From contig NZ_CP072913.1 of NCBI RefSeq assembly GCF_017968885.1, positions 5,930,501 to 5,994,500 on the forward strand: a stretch of DNA of 64,000 nucleotides, in the 5' to 3' direction. Positions 1-8,061 of this stretch are shown here, one piece after another (positions within the stretch are counted from its first letter, which is position 1; each line of letters opens with the position of its first letter). A program made the translations under genes and the position numbers. The notes beneath the pieces were generated by a model. It worked only from the letters and a program-made list of their open reading frames with translations. It ran no database searches and was not told the origin of the DNA. This DNA is from Pseudomonas sp. Tri1. GTDB taxonomy: Bacteria > Pseudomonadota > Gammaproteobacteria > Pseudomonadales > Pseudomonadaceae.

Positions 1-1061
1 GCCGGGCCGTAGATGGTTTCCACCGCGCCGAGATTGCCGGCGCAATGGGCGAATCGCAGGCGCGGCAGGAGCACCTTGACCGTGTCCATGCCACCGACCA
101 GGACAAAACTGACGATGGCGCCGAAGCCGGACATCTGCGCGCAGGCCACGGCGTGGTTCGGATGGCTGGGCAGGCCGGGATAATTCACCGACTCCACCAA
201 CGGCTCGGTGCAGAGGAACTCCGCCAGGGCCCGGGCACTGGATTGCTGCTGACGCATGCGCAGCACCAGGGTTTTCATGCCACGGATGATCATGTAGGCC
301 GAGAACGGGTCGAGCGACGCGCCGTTGATTTCCCGATAGTGCCGAACCTTGGCCATCAAGGCGGCGCTGCCGCAGACCAGGCCACCGAGCACATCGCCAT
401 GGCCGCTGAGGAACTTGGTCGCACTGTGGATCACCACGTCCACGCCCAAGGCCAGCGGGTTCTGGTTGAGCGGCGTGGCGAAGGTATTGTCCGCCACCAC
501 CACGGCGCCGACGCGCTTGGCCGCTGCCACCAAGCGTGGGATGTCGAGGATTTTCAGGGTCGGGTTGGTCGGCGTTTCCAGGTACACCAACTGGCAACCC
601 TTGGCGATTTCCCGCTCGATTTCTTCGTGATCGAACGTCTCGCACAAGGTCACGTCCACGCCCATGCGCGGCAGGAATTCTTCGAAAATCTTGTTGGTGC
701 CGCCGTAACTGTCCTTGGTCGACACCACACGATCGCCATGGGCCAGGAAGGTATAAAGCACGCTGCTGATCGCCGCCATGCCGCTGCTGAACGCCACGGC
801 GGACTCGGCCATTTCCAACTCGCAGATCTTGGCTTCGAGGGTCTCGACGGTGGGGTTGCTCATGCGGCTGTAGATAAAGCCTGGCGCCTTGCCCAGCGCA
901 ACGTCGTACCAGACGTCGATGTCGTCGTAACCGTAAGCGGCACTGACCACGATCGGGGTTTGCGTGGCGTTGTAGGGATGCCTGACTTGCTCCCCGCCCC
1001 ACACCGCCCGGGTTGCCGCACCCGCATTTTCAAGCCCTGCGCTGTCAGGTTTATTGTTCAT
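1..1061 (-). CDS. Cystathionine gamma-synthase/methionine gamma-lyase family PLP enzyme (partial)
   Basis: This is the N-terminal part of a pyridoxal-phosphate enzyme of the Cys/Met-metabolism family (MetB, MetC, MetZ and MGL relatives), which act on the side chain of homoserine- or cysteine-derived substrates in the cytoplasm. The translation starts MNNKPDSAGLENAG and is open to the window edge (353 codons). Visible signatures are YSRMSNPT near residue 64, the SSGMAA cofactor loop near 92, the aspartate in VVADNTFATP near 191, and the PLP lysine in HSATKFLSGHGD (Lys216). Relatives are about 400 to 430 residues long, so roughly 70 C-terminal residues are missing. The sequence does not separate gamma-synthase from gamma-lyase activity. 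The long frame antisense to it is a shadow. Confidence 0.85.
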   Translation of the reverse strand, partial: MNNKPDSAGLENAGAATRAVWGGEQVRHPYNATQTPIVVSAAYGYDDIDVWYDVALGKAPGFIYSRMSNPTVETLEAKICELEMAESAVAFSSGMAAISSVLYTFLAHGDRVVSTKDSYGGTNKIFEEFLPRMGVDVTLCETFDHEEIEREIAKGCQLVYLETPTNPTLKILDIPRLVAAAKRVGAVVVADNTFATPLNQNPLALGVDVVIHSATKFLSGHGDVLGGLVCGSAALMAKVRHYREINGASLDPFSAYMIIRGMKTLVLRMRQQQSSARALAEFLCTEPLVESVNYPGLPSHPNHAVACAQMSGFGAIVSFVLVGGMDTVKVLLPRLRFAHCAGNLGAVETIYGP

Positions 1062-1225
1062 TGGGACTACTCGCACTCAAGGGGTGAACGTTGAGCCATT
1101 CACCGGATCTGGGGGCCAATATAGGGAAAAGCCGCCGGCCCGAGAAACGATGTTATCGGTGCCAAAGGGCTGCTTTTTTTAATGGCTGAATACGAAGTAG
1201 CGACACGGTTGCGTCAGGCAGAGAA

Positions 1226-1256
1226 CCTGTGGGAGCGAGCTTGCTCGCGATAGCGG
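1226..1256 (+). repeat. Single REP element
   Basis: One copy of the Pseudomonas REP core (CCTGTGGGAGCGAGC then TTGCTCGCGATAGCGG) lies between the start of the PLP-enzyme gene and the end of the GNAT gene. It has an internal inverted repeat but no inverted partner close by. Confidence 0.85.
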
Positions 1257-1297
1257 TATATCAGCCACCCTTAACGCTGACTGACACACCACTCAAA

Positions 1298-1765
1298 CTA
1301 TAAACACCGCGCCATAAGCCACTGCTCTTTCCCCCAAGCCTCAAACCGCTCCAGCACTTCCCAACCAAGCCTGGCGTAATAATCACGCTGGCTGTGGGTG
1401 TGCAAGAACAGGGTGATGATTCCAACCTCCCGCGCATGGCTGCAGATGCCTTCGATCAACTGCGCCGCAAGCCCTCTGCGTCGGGCACTGGGGGCGACGA
1501 GCACGCAAGCCAGCCACGGCCCCAGCTCTGGCCGGTCCGGCAGGTCGTGACTGGCCAGTGAAGCACCACCGAGCAATTGGCCCTGCTCCATGGCGATCAG
1601 GCACTTCCAGCGCCCATCACGCTGCCCCGCGGCGAACTCCTGCTGCCAGCTGGCGAGCGATTGCTGGGCAAATTCATAACTGAATTCGCGATGGAGCCAC
1701 TCGGCCATCTGGTCGCATTTATCCATGTGGTTAGCGAGCCAATCCATTTGTGGCATTTGAAACAC
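1298..1765 (-). CDS. GNAT-family N-acetyltransferase
   Basis: This 155-residue protein has the GNAT fold signatures, so it probably transfers an acetyl group from acetyl-CoA to an amine; the substrate cannot be read from sequence. The acetyl-CoA-binding motif A is seen as VLVAPSARRRGLAAQLIE, with the R/Q-x-x-G-x-A pyrophosphate loop at about residues 95 to 100. Motif B is seen as FLHTHSQRDYYARLGWEVLERF. The length is normal for a single-domain GNAT. It is a stand-alone gene: the PLP-enzyme gene lies 236 bases further along on the same strand, with a REP between. The upstream side holds REP copies and a truncated REP. Confidence 0.8.
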   Translation of the reverse strand: MFQMPQMDWLANHMDKCDQMAEWLHREFSYEFAQQSLASWQQEFAAGQRDGRWKCLIAMEQGQLLGGASLASHDLPDRPELGPWLACVLVAPSARRRGLAAQLIEGICSHAREVGIITLFLHTHSQRDYYARLGWEVLERFEAWGKEQWLMARCL

Positions 1766-2163
1766 TCCTTATTTGTCCTGGGGAGGGTTGGGGGGCAGCA
1801 GGCTGCTGGCCTGTTCTGGTGTGCCGCTATCGCGAGCAGGATTTTCGTAGTTTGATCCTGAATGGACACACCACCAACCACTTCCGTGGCATCGGCCAAT
1901 GTCGATCAGTTGAGACACAAAACCTGTGGGAGCGAGCTTGCTCGCGATAGCGGAATGTCAGCCAATACCAATGGAGACTGACACACAGCTATCGCGAGCA
2001 AGCTCGCTCCCACATTAGAAGCGGATGGTTTTCCAGCGGTAAATCCCGTTTTAGATGCCTACCCGCACTCATTCTCAAGAAATACCCGCCAGCCAACCCT
2101 CAACCTATCGTAATCTCGCACCTGTATAAGCCCAGCCCCGCAACCGGCCGAGATCTCACCCCG
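1766..2163. other. 398-base intergenic region with REP sequences
   Basis: This gap separates the GNAT gene from the ynb-like operon, so it should hold both divergent promoters. It contains a truncated REP half (CCGCTATCGCGAGCAGG, about 1824-1840), a complete inverted REP pair (1923-2015), and about 150 bases before the operon in which I see no clear operator or strong sigma-70 promoter. Confidence 0.6.
1923..2015. repeat. Inverted REP pair
   Basis: Two REP cores in opposite orientation, separated by about 35 bases, start with CCTGTGGGAGCGAGC and end with GCTCGCTCCCACAT. The pair lies between divergently transcribed genes, which is less usual than the 3'-end placement of most copies in this window. 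Confidence 0.9.
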
Positions 2164-2787
2164 ATGCCTTCCATCTACCAACTCAAACCCGCCTTCCAGA
2201 ACCTGCTGCGCCCCCTGGTTCAACGCCTTTACAACAACGGCGTCACCGCCAACCAAGTCACGGTGCTCGCAGGCATCGTTTCAGTCTTGGTCGGCGCGGT
2301 GATCGCGTGGTTCGCCAGTCATCCGTGGATCTTCGTCCTGGTGCCGATCTGGATGTTCCTGCGCATGGCGTTGAATGCGGTGGATGGCATGTTGGCGCGG
2401 GAGTTTGGCCAGCAATCGCATCTGGGCGCCTACCTCAATGAGCTATGCGATATCATCGCCGACGCTGCCTTGATCCTGCCTTTTGCCCTGATTCCCGATG
2501 CCAGTCTGTTGCTCGTGTTGCTGGTCACGCTGTTGGCGTTGTTCAGCGAATACGCAGGCGTGCTGGGGGCGATGGTCGGGGCTTCGCGGCGCTATGACGG
2601 GCCGATGGGCAAGAGTGATCGCGCCTTTGTGTTGGGCGTGTTGGCGACCGGTATTGCCCTGGGTTGGCTCGGGGCGCTGTGGGTTGATGGTGTGATGGCG
2701 GTGGTTGCCGCCCTGCTGGTTTATACCTTGGTCAATCGGGTCCGTCATGGCCTGAGCCAAGTGAAGGAAAACGCTCCCTCAGCATAA
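2164..2787 (+). CDS. ynbA: CDP-alcohol phosphatidyltransferase (YnbA-like)
   Basis: This integral membrane protein (207 residues, about five or six hydrophobic segments) belongs to the family that condenses CDP-diacylglycerol with an alcohol or alcohol phosphate to make a phospholipid. The family motif D-x2-DG-x2-AR-x8-G-x3-D-x3-D is present, but its first and third aspartates are asparagines: Asn71, Asp74, Gly75, Ala78, Arg79, Gly88, Asn92 and Asp96. The cytosolic metal site is therefore altered, which may be characteristic of the YnbA branch. It is the first gene of a six-gene operon and the next gene starts 11 bases later. Gene content matches E. coli ynbABCD, whose product lipid is unknown to me. 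I see only a weak ribosome-binding site before the ATG. Confidence 0.8.
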   Translation: MPSIYQLKPAFQNLLRPLVQRLYNNGVTANQVTVLAGIVSVLVGAVIAWFASHPWIFVLVPIWMFLRMALNAVDGMLAREFGQQSHLGAYLNELCDIIADAALILPFALIPDASLLLVLLVTLLALFSEYAGVLGAMVGASRRYDGPMGKSDRAFVLGVLATGIALGWLGALWVDGVMAVVAALLVYTLVNRVRHGLSQVKENAPSA

Positions 2788-2798
2788 AGGAACTTGCA

Positions 2799-4556
2799 AT
2801 GCGCGAAGCCCAGGAACTGACGTTCACCACCCACGATGGCGTGGAGTTGTTCTACCGGCACTGGCCGGCTGTCGATGTGTCTACGGGTGAACCCCGCCAG
2901 GCCGTGTTGTTGTTTCACCGTGGTCATGAACATTCCGGGCGCATTGCGCACCTGGTGGATGAATTGAATCTGCCCGGGTTCGACTTTTTTGCCTGGGACG
3001 CACGGGGCCATGGCCAGTCGCCGGGCGCGCGCGGCGACAGCCCGAGTTTTGCCACCAGTGCGCGGGATGTGCAGACCTTCTGCGACCACATCGGCGCGAC
3101 GCATCAGATCGACGAGGCGAACATCGCCGTGGTCGCGCAAAGCGTCGGGGCGGTGATCGCATCGACCTGGGTCCACGATTACGCGCCGCGCATCCGTTCG
3201 CTGGTGCTGGCGTCGCCGGCGTTCAAGGTCAAGCTCTACGTGCCGTTCGCGCGGCCGGGCCTGGCGCTGATGCGCAAGTTTCGCGGTAATTTTTTCGTCA
3301 ACAGTTACGTCAAGGCGAAGTTCCTCAGCCATGACCCGGAGCGGGTGGCGTCCTACGACAGCGATCCGCTGATCACCAAGGCGATTTCGGTGAACGTGCT
3401 GCTGGGCCTGTACGAAGCCGCCGACCGCGTGGTGGCCGATGCCCAGGCGATCCAGGTGCCAACGCAGTTGTTGATCTCCGGTTCGGACTTTGTCGTGCAT
3501 CGCAAACCCCAGGAGCAGTTCTTCGATCGCCTGGGCAGTTTGCACAAGGAGAAGCACATCCTGCCGGGGTTCTTCCACGACACCCTCGGCGAGAAGAACC
3601 GCGCGCCGGCCATTGCCAGTGCCCGGCGCTTCATCCTGCAAAACTTCGCCCGCCCACTGGAGCGCCCGTCCCTGCTGGACGCCGATCGCCTGGGCGTGAC
3701 CTGCGCCGAAGCCGAAACCCTGGCGACGCCGCTGCCGCACAACTCGTTGCGCGACCTTTACTGGCGCATGACCCGCGCCAGCATGCGCTTTGGCAGCAAA
3801 TTGTCCGCGGGTGTGAAGCTGGGCTTCGACACCGGGTTCGACTCCGGCAGCACCCTGGATTACGTCTACCGCAATCGCCCCACCGGCACTTCGGCCGTGG
3901 GCAAGATGATTGACCAGAACTACCTGAACTCCATCGGCTGGCGCGGTATTCGCCAGCGCAAAGTGCACGTCGAAGAACTGCTGCGCCTGGCCATGGGCAA
4001 GTTGCGCGAGCAGGACCGCGAGGTGCGCATCGTCGACATCGCCGCCGGGCATGGCCGCTACATTCTCGAAGCGCTGCAAGGCGTCAGCCCGTTGCCGGAG
4101 TCGATCCTGCTGCGCGACTACAGCGACATCAACGTGCGCGACGGCAGTGCGCTGATCCTGGAAAAAGGCTTGGGCGATATCGCCCGGTTCGTCAAAGGCG
4201 ACGCGTTTGATCGCCAGGACCTGGCGGCGCTGCAGCCAAAACCGACCCTCGCCGTGGTGTCCGGTTTGTACGAGTTGTTTGCCGATAACCAGATGGTCGG
4301 CGGCTCCCTCGCCGGTTTGGCCGAAGCGGTGGAGCCCGGTGGTTTCCTGGTCTACACCGGCCAGCCGTGGCACCCGCAGCTGGAACTGATCGCCCGCGCC
4401 CTCACCAGCCACCGCGCCGGGCAAGCCTGGGTGATGCGTCGGCGCACCCAGGCGGAGATGGATCAACTGGTTGAGGCGGCGGGCTTTCGCAAGATCACCC
4501 TGCGGGTCGATGAATGGGGCATCTTCAGCGTTTCGCTGGCCCAGCGAGTGCAGTAA
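2799..4556 (+). CDS. ynbC: Alpha/beta hydrolase fused to SAM-dependent methyltransferase (YnbC-like)
   Basis: This 585-residue protein is a fusion, the same length I recall for E. coli YnbC. Residues 1 to about 290 form an alpha/beta hydrolase of the serine-aminopeptidase/monoacylglycerol-lipase type: nucleophile elbow VAQSVGA (Ser115), acid in LLISGSDFVV (Asp230) and histidine in PGFFHDTLGE (His260). Residues about 390 to 585 form a class I methyltransferase with motif I VDIAAGHGRY near 413. A likely role is deacylation or turnover of a lipid plus methylation of a lipid or head group; this is inference from neighbours. AAAGGAA six bases before the ATG is a good ribosome-binding site. The stop overlaps the next start (TAATG). 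Confidence 0.8.
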   Translation: MREAQELTFTTHDGVELFYRHWPAVDVSTGEPRQAVLLFHRGHEHSGRIAHLVDELNLPGFDFFAWDARGHGQSPGARGDSPSFATSARDVQTFCDHIGATHQIDEANIAVVAQSVGAVIASTWVHDYAPRIRSLVLASPAFKVKLYVPFARPGLALMRKFRGNFFVNSYVKAKFLSHDPERVASYDSDPLITKAISVNVLLGLYEAADRVVADAQAIQVPTQLLISGSDFVVHRKPQEQFFDRLGSLHKEKHILPGFFHDTLGEKNRAPAIASARRFILQNFARPLERPSLLDADRLGVTCAEAETLATPLPHNSLRDLYWRMTRASMRFGSKLSAGVKLGFDTGFDSGSTLDYVYRNRPTGTSAVGKMIDQNYLNSIGWRGIRQRKVHVEELLRLAMGKLREQDREVRIVDIAAGHGRYILEALQGVSPLPESILLRDYSDINVRDGSALILEKGLGDIARFVKGDAFDRQDLAALQPKPTLAVVSGLYELFADNQMVGGSLAGLAEAVEPGGFLVYTGQPWHPQLELIARALTSHRAGQAWVMRRRTQAEMDQLVEAAGFRKITLRVDEWGIFSVSLAQRVQ

Positions 4557-5899
4557 TGAGCGCCGTCATCGCTCCGGCCCGCGAGCCCGCACTGCTGAAA
4601 CCGGCAGTGCTGTGGCTGCTGTTGTTGGCGCCGCTGTTTTTCAGCACCTATGGCTTCGCCACTTGGGTGACCTCCCAGCGTGACGACGTCGGCACGCTGG
4701 TGTTCGCCTGGGAAAGCCACATGCCGTTCATGGCCTGGACCATCGTGCCGTATTGGTCGATCGATCTGCTGTACGGTCTGTCCCTGCTGTTGCCCACCAG
4801 CCGCGATGAACTCAAGCGCCACGCCTTGCGCCTGCTCACGGCCCAGGCGATTGCGGTCAGTTGCTTTTTGCTCTGGCCGCTGCGCTTTACCTTCCCCCGG
4901 CCAGAAATGGACGGGGTGTTCGGTTGGTTGTTCGAGGTGCTGGCGGGGTTCGACAAGCCATTCAATCAGGCGCCGTCGCTGCACATTGCGTTGCTGGTGG
5001 TGCTGTGGGTTTGTTATCAGCGGCATCTGCAGGGGTTCTGGCGTTGGCTGATGCACGGTTGGTTTGCGCTGATTGGTGTGTCGGTGCTGACCACTTATCA
5101 ACATCACTTCATTGACCTGCCCACGGGTGCGTTGGCCGGGTGGTTGTGTGTGTGGTTGTGGCCGTTGGATCGGCCGAGTCCGCTGCTGAGCGCGCGTCTG
5201 GCGACAGACCCTGCCCGCCGGCGATTGGCGCTGCGTTATGGCTTGGCCGCGGCGGCGCTGTTCATCCCGGCGTTTGCCTTGGGCGGCGTGTGGCTCTGGT
5301 TGATCTGGCCGGCGGTGGCGGTGCTCATGGTGGCGCTGAATTACCTGGCGTTCGGTGCCGACGGTTTCCAGAAGCGTGTCGATGGCCGCTTGAGCCCGGC
5401 GGCGCGTTGGTTGCTGGCGCCTTATCTGGCGGCGGCATGGATCAATTCCCGTTGGTGGACGCGTCAGCATCCGCAGCCGGATCAGGTGGCGGATGGCGTC
5501 TGGCTCGGACGCATTCCCACGCCGATGGAATTGAAGGACAGCGAGTTTCGCGGGGTGCTCGACCTTTGCGCCGAGCTGTCCATCGACAGCACGGGGGTTG
5601 CCTATCGCTCGTTGCCAGTGCTCGACCTGACGGCGCCGACCACCGAGCAATGCCTGAAAGCGGCGGAGGCTATCGAAAGCCTACGCCAGCGTGGGCCGGT
5701 ACTGGTCTGCTGCGCCTTGGGTTATTCGCGCAGCGCCACGGCCGTGGTCGCCTGGTTGTTACACAGCGGGCGGGCAGCGAGCGTTGATGCGGCTATCGTG
5801 CAAATCCAGCGAGTTCGCCCGCAGATTGTTCTGCACGCGGCACACCGTCGGGCGTTGGAGCCGTTATCCACAAGCCGGGAGAATGTCCATGATCACTGA
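4556..5899 (+). CDS. ynbD: PAP2 membrane phosphatase fused to dual-specificity phosphatase (YnbD-like)
   Basis: The start is the ATG overlapping the ynbC stop, giving 447 residues; an in-frame ATG 42 bases upstream lies inside ynbC and is less likely. The N-terminal half is a multi-span PAP2-like region with APSLH (Ser141, His143) and YQHHFIDLPTG (His184, Asp187). The C-terminal 130 residues are a cytosolic dual-specificity phosphatase domain with CCALGYSRS (Cys386-x5-Arg392) and a possible general acid at Asp357 (VLDLTAP). Both domains remove phosphate from lipid or lipid-like phosphates in known relatives; mitochondrial PTPMT1, for example, dephosphorylates phosphatidylglycerophosphate. The protein could therefore finish a phospholipid made by the first gene. 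The substrate is not known. Confidence 0.78.
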   Translation: MSAVIAPAREPALLKPAVLWLLLLAPLFFSTYGFATWVTSQRDDVGTLVFAWESHMPFMAWTIVPYWSIDLLYGLSLLLPTSRDELKRHALRLLTAQAIAVSCFLLWPLRFTFPRPEMDGVFGWLFEVLAGFDKPFNQAPSLHIALLVVLWVCYQRHLQGFWRWLMHGWFALIGVSVLTTYQHHFIDLPTGALAGWLCVWLWPLDRPSPLLSARLATDPARRRLALRYGLAAAALFIPAFALGGVWLWLIWPAVAVLMVALNYLAFGADGFQKRVDGRLSPAARWLLAPYLAAAWINSRWWTRQHPQPDQVADGVWLGRIPTPMELKDSEFRGVLDLCAELSIDSTGVAYRSLPVLDLTAPTTEQCLKAAEAIESLRQRGPVLVCCALGYSRSATAVVAWLLHSGRAASVDAAIVQIQRVRPQIVLHAAHRRALEPLSTSRENVHDH

Positions 5900-6344
5900 T
5901 ATGGAACTGCACACCGTGGCGAGTCTGTTGCGCCGCGGTCAATCGCTGGATCAGCTGTCCACCGGGCTGACGCTGCTGGCGGTGTTGCTCGGGTTCGGGC
6001 AGTGGTTGGTGGGCGTTATCGATCCCTGGCTGCTGCTGTTGAGCGCCGTACTGATCGTCCTCGGCGTGCTGGAAAAATACTGGGCGTTGCGCGTGGCGTT
6101 CGATGCCGATCTGTTTCAGCGCATGGCCGACAGTAGCCAATCCCTGGCCGAACGCACCTACACATTGGATCAAGCCCTCACCTCGCTGGGCCTGCAACCG
6201 GCCGCCCGTGCCGGTCGTCTCTGGACCGAACGTCGGCATGGCGCGTTGTTGCTGCTGCGCCGGCAATCACGGCTGCTGGCCGCACAAGTTGTCTTGACGC
6301 TGGGCTTCATCCTGGCCAGTCCCTGGCTAGCCTTTTCAGGATAA
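5889..6344 (+). CDS. Small membrane protein of unknown function in the ynb-like operon
   Basis: I do not recognise a named family. The start at 5889 (MITDMELHTV) is chosen because CGGGAG lies eight bases upstream; an in-frame ATG six bases earlier is too close to that site. The 151-residue product has a hydrophobic hairpin at about residues 23 to 62 and a third hydrophobic stretch near the C-terminus, with a polar stretch between carrying an arginine-rich segment. It overlaps the end of ynbD by 11 bases and is followed nine bases later by the acyltransferase gene, so it is translated with the pathway. I recall no counterpart in the E. coli ynb cluster. It may be an accessory subunit of one of the membrane enzymes. 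Confidence 0.65.
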   Translation: MITDMELHTVASLLRRGQSLDQLSTGLTLLAVLLGFGQWLVGVIDPWLLLLSAVLIVLGVLEKYWALRVAFDADLFQRMADSSQSLAERTYTLDQALTSLGLQPAARAGRLWTERRHGALLLLRRQSRLLAAQVVLTLGFILASPWLAFSG

Positions 6345-6353
6345 GGAATCCTC

Positions 6354-6974
6354 ATGTTCGAACCCGTGGTCGCCAACCTCATCACCTCCGCCGCCCGCAT
6401 GGTCACCGGCGCTCGTAGCCTGTGGCTCGGCTGCGCGCCGACGCAGGTACAACGGATCTACTTCGCCAACCACAGCAGCCACGGCGACTTCGTGTTGCTC
6501 TGGGCCTCGCTGCCGCCGGCGCTGCGCAAGCTGACCCGGCCGGTCGCGGGCGCCGACTACTGGCAAACCAGCCCGGTGCGGCGCTACATCATCAACCGGG
6601 TGTTCAACGGCGTGCTGGTGGACCGCGAGCGCAAGGATCCGGGCTACAGCCCACTGCAACCGATGCTCGAAGCCCTGGAAAACGGCGATTCGCTGATCAT
6701 CTTCCCTGAAGGCACGCGCAACCCCGATGAAGGCTTGCTGCCGTTCAAGAGTGGGATCTACCACTTGATGAAGGCCCATCCCGAGGTCGAAGTGATCCCG
6801 GTGTGGATCGCCAACCTCAACCGTGTCATGCCCAAAGGTCGGGTATTGCCGCTGCCGCTGTTGTGCACCACCAGTTTCGGCGCGCCGCTGTGCGTCGAAG
6901 AAGGTGAAAGCAAAGAGCAATTTCTCGAACGCAGCCGCGCCGCGCTGCTGGCACTGGCCCCGGAGCACGTCTGA
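6354..6974 (+). CDS. 1-acyl-glycerol-3-phosphate acyltransferase-like protein (PlsC family)
   Basis: This 206-residue protein has the glycerolipid acyltransferase motifs: NHSSHGD (His40-x4-Asp45) for the catalytic dyad and IIFPEGTRN (Glu119) for glycerol-phosphate binding. Members move an acyl chain to lysophosphatidate or similar lysolipids at the inner face of the inner membrane. It is a little shorter than housekeeping PlsC (about 245 residues) and lacks an obvious N-terminal transmembrane anchor, so it may be peripheral or acylate a different lysolipid. In the operon it could restore a chain removed by the hydrolase, or make phosphatidate for the cytidylyltransferase encoded immediately after it (one base between stop and start). 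Confidence 0.8.
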   Translation: MFEPVVANLITSAARMVTGARSLWLGCAPTQVQRIYFANHSSHGDFVLLWASLPPALRKLTRPVAGADYWQTSPVRRYIINRVFNGVLVDRERKDPGYSPLQPMLEALENGDSLIIFPEGTRNPDEGLLPFKSGIYHLMKAHPEVEVIPVWIANLNRVMPKGRVLPLPLLCTTSFGAPLCVEEGESKEQFLERSRAALLALAPEHV

Positions 6975-6975
6975 C

Positions 6976-7908
6976 ATGGATCGATATACCCTGATGTTGT
7001 TTGGCGGGATCGGCGCGATTCTGCTGCTGGCTTCGCTGATTGGTTTCATTCTCAAGCTGCGCACCAAAGGCGCGCCGAACTCGGTCATCGACAACCTCAA
7101 TGCGCGGATCAACGCCTGGTGGATCATGGTGCTGGTGATCGGCATCGCGTTCTGGCTCGGCAACGCGGCAGTGATCTTGTTGTTCTACGCCGTGTCATTC
7201 TACGCCCTGCGCGAGTTCCTGACCCTGACACCGACCCGGCGCAGCGACTATCCGGCGTTGGTGGCGGCGTTCTACCTGGCGCTGCCGCTGCAATACCTGC
7301 TGATTTACTACGACTGGTACGGCCTGTTTTCGATCTTCATCCCGGTGTATGTGTTCCTGCTGCTGCCGATCCTGGCGTCCCTGGGCGGCGACAGCACGCA
7401 CTTCTTGGAGCGCGCTTCCAAGGTCCAGTGGGGGTTGATGATCGCGGTGTTCTGCATCTCCTTCGTCCCGGCCTTGCTGACGCTGGACATTGCCGGTTTT
7501 GAAGGGCGCAACCTGTTGCTGATCGCCTACCTGGTGATCGTGGTGCAGCTGTCGGATGTGCTGCAGTACGTCTGCGGCAAGTTGTTCGGCAAACACAAGA
7601 TCGCGCCGAACCTGTCACCCTCAAAAACCGTGGAGGGTTTTGTCGGCGGCATTTTCCTGGCCTCGCTGATCGGTGGCGCGTTGTGGTGGATCACGCCGTT
7701 CAATCCGTGGCAGTCGTTCCTCATCGCCTTGCTGATCAACCTGCTCGGTTTTGCCGGCGGCATCGTCATGTCGGCGATCAAGCGCGATCGCGGTGTGAAG
7801 GACTGGGGGCACATGATCGAAGGCCACGGCGGCATGCTCGACCGGTTGGACTCGGTGTGCTTCGCTGCGCCGATCTTCTTCCACCTGGTTCGGTACTGGT
7901 GGACCTGA
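6976..7908 (+). CDS. ynbB: Phosphatidate cytidylyltransferase (CdsA family, YnbB-like)
   Basis: This 310-residue polytopic protein carries the complete CdsA signature near its C-terminus, read as SAIKRDRGVKDWG followed by GHGGMLDRLD. It should make CDP-diacylglycerol from phosphatidate and CTP, the donor used by the CDP-alcohol phosphatidyltransferase that opens the operon. It has about eight hydrophobic segments. The ATG at 6976 lies two bases after the acyltransferase stop codon; a longer frame reaching back into that gene is not the real start. A dedicated CdsA copy beside a CDP-alcohol enzyme suggests a separate CDP-diacylglycerol supply for this pathway. An inverted REP pair follows. Confidence 0.85.
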   Translation: MDRYTLMLFGGIGAILLLASLIGFILKLRTKGAPNSVIDNLNARINAWWIMVLVIGIAFWLGNAAVILLFYAVSFYALREFLTLTPTRRSDYPALVAAFYLALPLQYLLIYYDWYGLFSIFIPVYVFLLLPILASLGGDSTHFLERASKVQWGLMIAVFCISFVPALLTLDIAGFEGRNLLLIAYLVIVVQLSDVLQYVCGKLFGKHKIAPNLSPSKTVEGFVGGIFLASLIGGALWWITPFNPWQSFLIALLINLLGFAGGIVMSAIKRDRGVKDWGHMIEGHGGMLDRLDSVCFAAPIFFHLVRYWWT

Positions 7909-7932
7909 GAAAGCCTGTGGCAAACACCTAAA

Positions 7933-8027
7933 CCTGTGGGAGCGAGCTTGCTCGCGATAGGGCCTGGCCAGTCAACATCGATGTTGGCTGGTCCACCGCT
8001 ATCGCGAGCAAGCTCGCTCCCACAGGG
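7933..8027. repeat. Inverted REP pair
   Basis: Two inverted REP cores lie between the convergent ends of the ynb-like operon and the ATP-grasp operon. The spacer itself holds an inverted repeat (GGCCAGTCAACAT and ATGTTGGCTGG), so the transcript could fold into one long stem. The position suggests a role in transcript ends on both strands. Confidence 0.9.
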
Positions 8028-8061
8028 GTTCAGTGCTTAACCTACAGCTGTGTGCAGGCAA

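Noticed and set aside
45..1094. Open plus-strand frame over the PLP-enzyme gene
   Set aside because: The minus strand carries the PLP lysine and other family motifs; the plus translation is His/Arg/Gly-rich without recognisable domains.
2745..5650. Long minus-strand frames across ynbC and ynbD
   Set aside because: They are shadows of the plus-strand fusion proteins, which have catalytic motifs and good ribosome-binding sites.
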